Assembly (NCBI GenBank): GCA_024362935.1
Contig: JANCRA010000019.1
Location: forward strand, 10,846,501 to 10,910,500
Direction: 5' to 3'
Source of the DNA: Setophaga petechia
Taxonomy: Eukaryota > Chordata > Aves > Passeriformes > Parulidae
DNA: 64,000 nt
Position numbers and translations under genes: made by a program. Below are positions 39,801 through 51,164 of this stretch, one piece after another. The notes beneath the pieces are model-generated. The model was not told where the DNA came from. It worked only from the letters and a program-made list of their open reading frames with translations, and did not search any database. The stretch's first letter is position 1. Every line of letters begins with the position of its first letter.

Positions 39801-42474
39801 TCAAAGACTTCTAAAGAACCACCACTTCATCAATTCAATGAATCAGAATGCAAGGGGACTTTTGTGAATCCAAACTAAACTTGCCGAGTATTATCCTTTA
39901 CATGGTGAGGTAAGTCCCCACGTGTAAGCACAGTGAGATGGTGAATTCCAGCAAAAGCAAAGAACTTGTGCATGCTCAGGCTGCATGTCTTTAGCATTAA
40001 GGTTTCCACTCCTTCCTGTATGGCCTGGTCTGCCCTAATCATCAGTAAATTCCATGTGAGCAAACATGTCTCAAACAGACATGCAAAGGTGGCTCCTCAA
40101 CCAGAAAGAGCTACCACGGCAACCCCATGCCCAGGTTCTGCTGCCATTGCCAGAGGGCTTCTGCAGGCACAGCCCTGGTGGAGGACAGACCACAAACCCA
40201 GCTAATGCAGTCGGGTTGGAAAATTTTTGCTGGTCTTTAACTTGTCACCAAGAGATCCAGAGTCTGCAGTTATCCCAAAGGCACCCTTAACTACTTTGTA
40301 TTTTCATCCTGCAAAGCAAAATTGCAAACCCTTCCTCTGTAACAAAATCCAAAGCCTATTTGGTAGAAACAGGACTTCAAACCAGAGCATTTCTCCTTTT
40401 CTGAAGGTTACAGCAGCATGATTTGCTGTGATTTTGAAAAGATTTTCTTGCTGCAATAGTATTTCAGTTGTTATTGACGTGCTATGAACCACAAAAAGGC
40501 TAAATCTACACACACCACTTACAGAAGAGATTTCATTTGGCTGTATGATTAAGATGCAGCTACCATCAAAGCTCTATGCTGCGAGTAAATATCTAAAAAT
40601 AAAATCCCAGGTTTATTGAAATTTGTGGAAAATCTCAAATGTCTAAAGTAAGGCAAAAAATTCATGTTGAATGCTGAAATAATAGAAAGTCTGATAAGGG
40701 TCTGTTATCACTTGTTAACTGCCTTGACATAAGATTAGAAGAATTAAAGATCTAAAAGTTAGAAAATTCCAGTGTAGTAGATATTTTATAAGAAAGGAGA
40801 TAAGCACAGGAAAATACAAAAGAGACTTGAGATTAAAAAAAACTGTTAGTCTGAATGACAGAGAAAACTGCCAGAAAAATCAAGGAAGACCTAAATGCAC
40901 TAATTTTTTACTCTGTCTAAAACTGTTGAAAATCAGTTTGATCAGCCAGTCAAGAAGATTACGCTGATGTCAAGGCAATGACAGAATTATATAAATGAAG
41001 AGAATAGCAATGGCTCTAATCCTTTCCTGCAAGGAGTTCTGCAGAAGGCAGGTATGGCAGAAAAGGCAAGAAGCTTTCAAGCTACTCTTGACAAAGTCAA
41101 AGATAATAAAGGACTACACTAGAGCTCAAGGGGAAAATTCAAGCATGACAAAAAAAAAATTCCAAATATATCTTGATTTTACATAAACGTAGCGAAATTT
41201 ATAAACATCAATAATTTAAATTATTGGTTAATAAACTAGGTTCAATGGAAATTTTCTTCAAAAGCCAGAACACAGGTAAACCCAAGACTCAGGAAGGCTG
41301 TCACCTTTTAGATACATTCAACTAATAGCTGCCATCTCATTTCTGGGGCTTGAAATTCATTCAATTATACTTTCCTAGGAATTTCACAAAACCTTATGCT
41401 AGCCTCATGCTGAAAATAATTATATGATTCTGGGGTACATGAGTGCTAAGGGTGATGTTCACTATGGTAAGAAAGACTTGGGGAAGGAGATGGAGACAAA
41501 TTGATAATTGGGAAAGCAGAGAGCCTTTGAAAAGGGTAAGTGTTGAAGTCCTCACCCCTTAGGTCTGCACCCTTAGTGACAGGGTCCTGGCATGAGCTGA
41601 GCTGTTAGGGAGCAACAATAAAAGTTATGAACTGAGATGGAAAGGGATCAGCCACAACCACAGGACACGGCAGGAGGCTGGACGAAATTTCTCTTCCTGA
41701 TGCATGTTGACCATCCTAATTTCATTCTTTTATTCTTTCTACTGCTGACTGGAGATGCACTCCATCACAACCTGCTTTCAAGTTTCATCCCATCAATTGA
41801 GAAATCCCACACAAGGAAAACAGAGAGGAAATAAAGGGCAATTAGAGGCACTGGGTGTTAAGGAGTCACTCATGCTAGCTGACAGCTATGTTGAGGATCC
41901 ATGAGGAATTGCCAGGTGACTTACCAACAAAAGCACTTCATTTTTTTGTTGTCATTTTGTCCACAGAAAATCCCCTTACAGGTTCCAGTGTGATAAAAGC
42001 AATTAGCAAAACTCACTCAAATGAAAAAAAAGGGTCTCATTAGCCTAGCTTACCCTTTGAGCATAGCAATGAGAATTCATGAAGACAATTACTAAAGAGC
42101 ACAATGAATTTTGTGGACAGTAAAAAAAGCCAACCGAGAGATCAGACCATAAAAAGTACTCTAATATCTAGCAGAAAAAAAGGGATGATACAAAACATAA
42201 AACCTGCTGAAAAAGCAAGGAGTGAGAAATACAGACTTTATCCTTTAGTGATGTAAATCTAGTGCTACACAGCAGCCACACTCTGCAGTCAGGTTGTAAT
42301 CTCTATGAAATTATTGCAAAGGAGCCTAAGAACCTTACCTATATGATGCAATTCAACTGTGCCAGTTGCTTCCCCCTAAACAGAACAGTTCTAAGAAATT
42401 TAGCATGCAAACTCTTATTTACTGAGGCTGCTTTGACCGACCCAACCCTGGAAAATGAAAGAGATGTCCACTGA
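33861..42474. other. Long AT-rich non-coding stretch
   Basis: No exon with convincing splice context and no recognised mobile element was found in this 8.6 kb. If the minus-strand gene starting at 54.8 kb extends this far, it is intron. Confidence 0.35.
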
Positions 42475-42655
42475 AACAGACTGCCCAAGGATGGCCAAGA
42501 TTCCCATCCCCGGAAGTGTTCAAAGCCAGGCTGGATGGGGATTTGAGCAACATGATCTAGTGAAAGGCCTCCCTATCCATGACAGGGGAGCTGGAATAGA
42601 TGATCTTTAAAGCCTGTTCCAACCCAAACCAACCTATGGTTCTATGATTCTATGT
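42475..42655 (+). mobile_element. CR1: CR1 LINE 3' end, plus orientation
   Basis: Has 'cccatccccggaagtgttcaaagccaggctggatggggatttgagcaacatgatctagtg', 'atgacaggggagctggaatagatgatctttaaagcctgttccaacccaaacc' and terminal 'ttctatgattctatg'. This is the 5'-truncated tail of a CR1 insertion with no coding. Confidence 0.95.
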
Positions 42656-45600
42656 TATTCCATGTTGACTTGCAGTAAAATTCATACTTCAGCAGGCAAT
42701 TAACTAATCCCCCCCTCCCACAATCTTAAGAAACGTACTGACTGCCATGAGCAGGACAGACTCTCCACCACCCAGCACCTTTAAGGAGATGATTTGATAT
42801 TTGCCACAAAAAAGCAAAAATAGGATCTGACACAGCAGGGCTAAAGATGCAGCTGTAAATGATCACTGCACCTGGGACTAAATAGGATACCAGAGGTACA
42901 AATGGTCACATGTGGCAACAGCAGGGGTTTTGTCACCTAGAGCCTTGGATCCTGACGGCTGAGCAAAAGCTGTGGGGGTGAAAATGCCCTGTACACATGG
43001 GAATCCTAAGGCAGCCTTCACTTTGAAATCCACCACCATCCTAGCACATGTGGGGATTTCCATCTTCCAGTCGCTTCCAACGCTGCAGTCATTCGCTGAG
43101 AACTGAGCCAAGTGTGCAGTCTTAAATCCAATGACCAGGGGACCAAAACTGTATCTCTGTAGGACATTTCCAATACCACCAATTACCTACAAAGTTGCAA
43201 CTATATGCACATATGGAAGGGTTGTTCACATGGTCTAATAACAGAAACTATCTGATGTTCCAAATCAGCACATAGTACTTGTGCTAAAAACAATTACATG
43301 AAAAATCTTCCTGGGCTTTCATTTTGATGAAACCAACTGTATCACTACAGTTTAAACATCTTTATACCTCACATTTCTACTGGGTGCATTTCTACAGTGC
43401 ATTTGAGAACAGCGCATCTGGAACTGCTGCAACACAATTTGGAGGCATGAGATAACACATATGCCTCACTCCTAAACAATAGTCTCAGAGATATTATTAA
43501 TAAAAAAATCTGCTGAAATAGTATGCAAAAGAAAGCAAACAAGATTTTCTTTATGTCTAAGCAAAAAAATGAAGCTCTGGTTCATCTGGTCCCATTTGAA
43601 TTATCTCTGGCTTTCATAGTCTTCATTAAAAGAATAGCTGATCTTTTTCCCAAAACAATGAAGCAAGCATGCAATGCAGAGACTACAGAGCAGCAGCAGG
43701 AAGCACACGTAAATTGGTCCACCCAAAGATTCTTGGCAGTGGAGGAGAAAGCATAAAATGCAAGTTGCTTCAGTCCACACTAAATTGCCATTGAGACAAA
43801 AGTAAAGATGTGTCAGATGAACTTGCCCGTGCCTTTAAATATATACCTGCCTTTAAGCAGGCATTTATTTGCAACAGTATTTAATACTTTGAATAGGAGA
43901 TGAACTTGTTTGTTTGTACTGGATGACATCTCAGGACATTTTTCCTAACTTTTGCTTAAATCTTCTCAATGTTAAATGTTAAATGTTTTGCTTAAATCTT
44001 CTCAAAGGATATATACATTCACTAATGAAAGTGAACTCACCCTCTTTTCTAAAACAGAATGGTACGAACATCCCTCAAAGTAAAAAATAAACCAAAGGCA
44101 GGACATCTTTTCATGCACAGTTGTGCTCAAACACAAGAACAATTTAATATAGCAAATGCAGGAGACATCGCAAAGGACTAGACTATGTGGGAAGTAAGAC
44201 TGGATGGGTCACTAACTGTGCTTTATTAGACTTGGGCTTCCAAGATAGAAACACAAGCTTTCCTTCTGGAATGGAGATCATGAAAGCAGGAAACCTGAAC
44301 TTTCTTTTGAGCCCAACAGATCTCAGCATTGTCTTATTTTAGCTTCTTACCACCAAACAGACACAGCCCGCACAGTTTTATTTTAAAGTCTTCATAACAA
44401 CAGGTTTTTAAGGCTCTGAATTTATTATAGCTGATGTGGTTCTATGTAAGGAAGTCCAAAGGTTGTGAAAAAAGTCCCTTCACTCATAAGGTGGTAATAC
44501 CAAGTAGGATCTAAGAGTTTTCACTACATAAAGATGCATGAAACTAAACAGCTTATAGAAGAAAAAATAATTCTGACTCATTCACATATGCAAGATTTCT
44601 TTGAATCTTGATTACAATTTTTGTCTCTTAAAGCAGCAATGCCAGAAATTGAGCTGTCTGTTCAACCACAAAACAAGACACTGAGCAAGCAGCTGTTTCC
44701 CAAGCCACTGAGCACTGACATACAGGGGGAACCTCTCCAGTCCTGCTGTGAACAATTCTGTGTCGAGCCTTAACAGTGACAGATAATTTAACCTGGCTTT
44801 AAAGGATATTACGTGCAAGCTGCTAGGACACAAACTGCAAGTTTCCCTCATTTGGCCCTCCGAAGGAGCCCAGGCTCTGACCCCAGCTTGCTGCCCTTGC
44901 TCCAGGGCCTAGAAATGAATCACAATCAGTCACAGACACTGTGATGGCAACTGTCACTGAGAGGCCTCAACATCTTTTGTGTAGTCATGCACTATGGGCT
45001 CCATTTCATCATCAGATGCACACATCTAAGTCCTACTGCTGTTCAATCCGAATCTTTCAGGCATGTACTTAAGGTTAAAAAGAGTACCACATACAAGCCA
45101 TTTCATTTTTTCTCCCAAATATCAATTCAGTGGGTTCATCATGTTTTACAATTGGTTCTTGGATGACTCCTGAACTGAGACATTTTCACTTCTGGTACAG
45201 CTACACAGCTGCTACATTTTAAACAGGAATCGCAGATGAATGTTGCAGCACGGGTTTTGGCACCACGCCTCACCCTCAGCTGTAGGTCTAGGAAATTTGC
45301 TATTTAAGCACAATGGTTATGCTGAAACTAACTAGTCATCTTAAAATCTTTTAAAAACATAAAAAATCTGCTCCAATAGACTAATAGAAGTTTTTGAGAG
45401 GGATATGGAGGAAACACATAATGAACTGGAAACAATTTACAAATACTAGTACCTACCAAAACAAATCTTCCATGGACGTTTTTCTGTCTTAATGAAGTAT
45501 AAGTCTGAGCTTAGTAAATATTGCAGATCAGTTCCTGAACAACTGAAGGAAAAAATTATGTTTTGCCATCAATCCACTCTTTGAGCTATTTTTAGAGAAG

Positions 45601-47747
45601 CTTCCCAAATGTGACTACCAAAGCTTCTCATGCTGAAAAACCAGCTGGAGGGAATTAGCATGATCTATCTCACACCAGAAGATCTGAAGACAAGCTATTG
45701 TAACCTGAAAAGCCAGGCCAGCACTGAAGAAAAAAACACCGTGCAGTACTTTCCAGCTAGGGATGGGGACCAAACACTACTGTAGCATCAGGTGAGTAGA
45801 CTGGCAGTGGAAGTCATTCCAGTTCTCTCTGAGGAGATAGTAGCAACTGTCCTTCTTTCCTCAGCATCCTGCTTTTGTTAACCTGATTAAATGGGAATTT
45901 CTAAATATATTTTTTGGTTTTCCTTGGGTCTCTGTTAGAAAGCTGGAGACCATCCCTCTGAAGCCTTGACAGACTACAGTAGCACACTGTGACCAAGGGG
46001 CAGACCCACCCTCTTGTTGGCATACAAAGGGAAAGAAAGAGTACAAAAAGACTGAAAAACCAACTTCATCAGTTCTGCCCACTGTGTTTTAACAGCAATA
46101 GTTTTTTCATGTTTCAGAATATTTGGGTTGGTTTTGGTTTTGTCTTTTTTTTTAAATAAACAGAGCTGCCAGAGCTAATAATTGCAAAACTTCTGGATTC
46201 TCACACCATGCGGAATTTAGACTATAATTTTTTTTAATACTTGATCACTTTAAAAAGTAAAGTAATATGGCACTTTTCTATGATTATTTTTTCAACACAT
46301 CATTGAAAAATTTCTAATTTTATTCAAATCATTTTAGACAAGAAAAGTTTCATAAAAATTTGCAATTATCACTCAGGAGAGATCTGGGGAATGATCTTAT
46401 GAGAAGCAAGACAATGGGGTAGGAAAGAGCAGACCACTAAAGCAGTTTGCTGATTTTTTGGAGAGTCACAATAAAACAGACAACCACACTTCACAGTGCT
46501 GCACTCTGCCTTAGCCATCACAAGCACATTGACTCATACAAGAGCTCAAAGGGTGCAGAGTAAGGCTGTCAGCAAGGAAAATGAGTAGCTTGTGACAAAC
46601 ACACAATCTCTCTGACAGATCCCTGGCTTCCATGGGCTAGGAAGGAGACACTTCTTCAGCTGCCCACTATGGACGTGAGTCTACAAAGTGTTGGAGTCCA
46701 GGTTTTCACTGCAGTGTCAGAAAGGGAAAACTGGATGGATGGTGGAGAGGGGACTCCTGTAACAGCCCATTTTAGCTTCATTTTGTTCATCTGTTCTTTC
46801 TTCACGTGCCTCCACGGGCTTCAGAGGCCACTTTGCCAGGACTCCATGCATTATCCAAAATCAACAGGAACGCATCCATTGCATTCAGCTAGAACCTCCT
46901 ACCACTAGGCCTACAGTATGAGAGAGCACTATTTTTTTAAGAGAATTGGAATACTGCTTAGGAAACTACAAGATTAAATCATGAGAAGCACAACCATAGC
47001 ATTTTTGTGCTGATTTGAATTACGAATAGAAAGTACGAGCAGTTAAGAGGAAACAAGATATGTTCTATACAAGAGCCAAGATTTTTTTTTCCTGACATGT
47101 GCCAAACAAGAAGAAGAAACAGAAGAATCTGGCACCATTAAAAACAGTTTGTGGAGAAAGGGACTGAATATCTACAGCCAAGATCCATGTGGTTTGTAAA
47201 GAGGAAACTTTTGTTTTATGGGACTCTCAGTCAGCCAAAATTCACCCAGACGGCATGCAAATGGATATTAGCCTAAAATCCTACATGCTTCTTGTAAAAG
47301 GATCACTAAATGATGGGGAAAGAAAAAGAACACTACTGAAGTTTGAAGTCAGAATTCAAAATCTGCCTCATGGTTGAAAAAGTTAGTTTACCAGACAGCT
47401 ATAATGTCATACATATATGGTAAATGTCTTGGAAAGAAAAAGCAGCAAGTTAAAGCACAAAACTAGAAGTCAGGAAAATGTGTTCCAAGTCTGGCTCCAA
47501 TACGAAGGAAATCTATAAAACTTGGATAAAAGAGAAAAAGACTGCCAACTTAACAGTGAGATTTTCCTTAACTTCATATAGTGTATTAACATTGCACGTA
47601 TGCTGTTTCCTTTAGCTTCTGTATTTCCCCCACTCTCTGGCATTACAATGCACTAAGTTAAATAACTGACTAGATGAAGTGCTAAGAACAGTTATATTAC
47701 TTTATCAAAACAAGCCCTGCCCAACTTCTTAATCAAAACACTTGACT
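42656..47747. other. Non-coding sequence
   Basis: Includes a small partial tandem duplication at 43950-44005. A 77-codon open frame on the minus strand (42878-43111) has no recognisable identity. No gene called. Confidence 0.35.
43950..44005. repeat. Short direct repeat, 20 bp with a 36-bp period
   Basis: The 20-mer 'ttttgcttaaatcttctcaa' occurs at 43950-43969 and again at 43986-44005, separated by 'tgttaaatgttaaatg'. It is a partial tandem duplication. Confidence 0.9.
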
Positions 47748-47840
47748 GGAAAAAAAAAAAAAAAAAAAACAAACCAACAAACCAGAAAAAAAAAAAAAAA
47801 AAACAAAAAACCCAAACCAACCAACCAAACAAAAATTTTA
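47748..47840. repeat. Poly-A and CAAA/CCAA low-complexity tract
   Basis: Two A runs of about 19-20 bases followed by 'cccaaaccaaccaaccaaac' units. Confidence 0.85.
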
Positions 47841-50352
47841 TATGGGACCATAATTCTCATAACTGAGCAAAACACCAAAGTGTCTGGCACAATTCAACAA
47901 CTTAGCTGACTACTGCAAAAATACAATACCTAAAATTGTATGTCAGCATATAGGAGAAAGGGATGGACAGGCAACAGTTCCTCAGCATATGTTGAGCAGT
48001 CATACCATGCAAGAATTCTTTTCAGCATCTCTGACAACTCTCTGAGTGCCTAGTGAAGCATTTGCCTGTGTTATCTGTAAATCAAGAGACCACACTGACC
48101 TCCAGTTTCCAGTAGGGGAACTGAGTCCACAAGCAAGACTGCAAGCTTGGGACTTAGCCAAGTCCCTGCATCCCAGTGACTCCTTCCTGAGGGAGCTGAG
48201 ACCCAGGTAGCCTTGTGAGTCAAGACTCCAGGAAATCCTGCAGTCACCTGATGATGCAGCTCTCCAGTTACATCACCAGTTATTAAACACATCGGAGGGC
48301 AAATTTCACCATCATGCTTAAAGGAGAAGTAGTTCATAGCTCATGTAAGGGGACACTAGGATTAGGATTGGCCCCTTTTTTTCTTCCTTCACATCAGCCT
48401 TTATTTGTAACCTTTCAGCTAAGATATGCCAACCAGCTTGCTTTCCTCCTCTAAATACAGTGGTAAGCATGAATATAATTTTTGAAGCACTATGTATTCA
48501 CATGGGTTGTCCTCATTCATACCTTTGGGACTATCAGCTTGGAAGAGAAGCAGAAGGGTTAATTGCTCAGAACTTTCTGTAAGCTCTGTGTGTTTGTGTA
48601 CAGTGCTCTAGATGGACACTCCATGCTTCATGTTGCACTGAAATAATAAAAAGAGCTGAAAGTAATTCCTTTTAATTCTCACCCTTTAATTTTATTTGCT
48701 CCAAAGAATAAAGAACAGAAGAAAGCAAAATCAGTAATTTGAAGGGAAAAAAAATTATAGGCCCTTTCCACAGAAACATGAGGAGGAAAAAACCCCATGA
48801 AAGTATAAACTATTGAACTTTAGTCAGAAACCAGAAGCTAGCAGTTCTCATTGCCACTAAAAATATCTCCACCTCGCACACATATACATTTACCAGGATG
48901 GCATCTACTGATGGGTTCTGGATGCTGATCAAGGCCAGACCAGGTATAAACTACAAAGCTGAACAACGCCCAACAAAGTAGGTCAAGAAAACTGGGAGGG
49001 AAGGGAAACTGTTGCTAGGTGGCAGTGTACCTTAAGCAAAGAATTCTGTAAATCAGAGATCACTGGGAAGGTTCATTATCTTCTAAAAGAGGTCTCATCT
49101 TCAGTGTCATCTTCAAAGTACTGGTAGGAAGTGGAACTCAAAATGTGCATGACACACACATGCTACAAACAGAAGGATGAGAAGCAGAACAAAAAAAAAA
49201 AAGAAAAAGAAAAACCTGTCTTGAACACACTACTGTGCAAGACCCATGATATAATGGCTCTCCAGGTCTATTAGAGCCATAAGAAAAACCAACAGCCTGT
49301 GAATGGAGACTTGTAAACCTTGAGAAGGTTACAGTTTTGCTGACTTCATTTTATTCTACCTTCACTTAAACTCTGACCAGTAGAAGCAAGCAAAGAAATA
49401 AGCTTCCACCACATCTTGGCACAGCAGTGAACAGTTGACAGAAAACCCAAGTGTGATGGTGAGAAAGAAAGGTTTCCTAAGGCTACTTAAGAAACAGAAC
49501 TGTTACTTTTCTGCCTTAAACAGTTTCAGTCTTCAGTCCTTTTCAGAGTGGAGTAAGAGTGGACAATGACAGTAAACAAAAGGAGGTCATGAAAGCACAT
49601 GCACTCCTTAGAGGTCCAATCAAAAGAATGGAGAAAAAGGCCTCTGCAGAAGGCCAAGGTAAGAAGGAAGAGGCCAGATTTTTCTGGTATCCTTCTATCT
49701 GTCCTTCCTGATGTTCCCTCCAACTGAAAACTACCTTAACATATTGCCTAAATTAGCAGAAGTGGTAAAAAAGACAGGCTGATGACATCTTGTGAACTAC
49801 AATTCGCTTGGTAAGAGAGCTGTTAGCAAGCTCACAGCTTGTCACAGAGAAGGATAAGATGTTCTTGAAGGCAAAGACAAAATCTATATTCTTTTCAACA
49901 ATATCTGTCTGGGTTCAAGAGAGCAATTTTGGGGAAAAGTATCTTAGATTAATGTAATTGTATAGATCAGAGGTATTTTAAAATATAGAATTAAAGGGAA
50001 AATGAAAGAGAGTTTGCTTCAACAAGGCTTTAAATCCATAACTCAGGTCACAGCAAAGTCCTTTCTGAGAAATTTATCATGCAATTGTTCTTATGTTGAC
50101 TTCAATCTACAATTACACTATATAAGTTTGGAGGTTTTTTAATACCATGTTCTGATGCTTTAGAAACTGGTCAGAAACAATATATTAGAGGGTACATGTC
50201 CCATCTAATGCAGTACAGAAATTCCTATACTGCTGCAAATTAAAACCACAACATGTGCCAAGTATCATAGCATTCCTCACATGCAATCCTGACATGAAGA
50301 CCATTCTTAATAATTAAAATAAGCAATCCTCACCCACCAACCCTACAAAACT
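47841..50352. other. Non-coding sequence
   Basis: An A-rich run lies at about 49190-49212. The minus-strand open frame at 48071-48337 shows no known domain. No gene called. Confidence 0.35.
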
Positions 50353-50585
50353 ACAGAATCATGGAATGGTTTGGGTTAGAAGGGACCTTGAGGATCATCT
50401 AGTTCCAAATCCCTGCTATGAGGTGATTTAAAGCCCCATCCATCTGAGCCTGGAACACTTCCAGGGAAGGGGCAGCCACAACTTCCCTGGGAAACCTCTT
50501 TCAGTGTCTCATCAACCTCATCATAAAGAATTTCTTCCTATTATGTAATGTAAATCTACCTTCCATTTTAAAGCAATAGAATCGC
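50353..50585 (-). mobile_element. CR1: CR1 LINE 3' end, minus orientation
   Basis: Begins 'acagaatcatggaatggtttgggttagaagggaccttgaggatcatctagttcca' and continues with 'ctgagcctggaacacttccagggaaggggcagccacaacttccctggg', 'ctctttcagtgtctcatcaacctcatcataaagaatttcttcct' and 'atgtaaatctacc'. This is the reverse complement of the CR1 3' region, truncated at its 5' side. It sits just downstream (on the gene strand) of the candidate second exon. Confidence 0.95.
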
Positions 50586-51026
50586 AGAGGGAATAACTTT
50601 TACAAACCCTGTCATTGATGCAGCTCGTATCAGAGGTGTGTTAACTTTCCAAGCAGTTATAAACCTCTGATGAGGAACCTTTTTCCAGGTTTGGTCTGTA
50701 TTTTATTTATCTGAAAAACTTTGGGATGCAAACCTTAGGAGAATAATTCAATTTCAACAGATAAATAGGGACACAACAATTCTTGCTCCACTACTCTCCA
50801 CTGTCCTCTTCCCCTAAGGCAGTGGTTTTAATCTGTGGTTAGCCTAAGCCCCTTCTTCCTAGTAATTTGCAGCATCTGCTCTTCAAGGAGGGAGAGAACA
50901 TCCCAGCTTTTCCCACAAATTCTTGGTTGCAATCTGTGACCATTTTCAGTCATGGACATACAATGAACACTAGCAAGCAAAAATATGCACCAATTTGAGC
51001 AAAGAAAAAGTGGACTAGTACTATAC

Positions 51027-51164
51027 CTATGGAAGTTAGCAGGAGACACAGCCCCTGAAGATCTCAAGGACCCTTCTCTGACTTGGGCAGCATCACTGCT
51101 GGAAGACAAATGGGAGTCAGCTTCACCTGACATCTCACCTCCTGCTCCATGAGACTGTGTATAG
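51027..51164 (-). CDS. Candidate exon 2 of the unrecognised membrane-protein gene
   Basis: On the minus strand this is 138 nt between a pyrimidine-rich acceptor ('ctgcttttccactag') and a donor reading CATAG|GTATAG. It begins in phase 2 and ends in phase 2, so it joins the donor of exon 1 (also AG|G phase 2) without a shift and adds exactly 46 codons. The translation is hydrophilic, glycine- and serine-rich, and slightly acidic, with 'GGEMSGEADSHLSSSSD' in the middle and 'SSGAVSPANFHR' at the end. It resembles a disordered cytosolic tail after a membrane anchor. The frame stays open beyond the donor to a stop at about 50828, so the true exon end is not certain. I recognise no family. The exon rests on reading frame, phase and splice signals only. 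Confidence 0.5.

Noticed and set aside
42878..43111. 77-codon minus-strand open frame
   Set aside because: Amino-acid composition looks protein-like, but there is no recognised motif and no acceptor/donor pair that matches the gene's phase.
50970..51026. A 57-nt intron between candidate exon 2 and downstream frame
   Set aside because: Too short for a typical vertebrate intron and the donor is weak, so not annotated.
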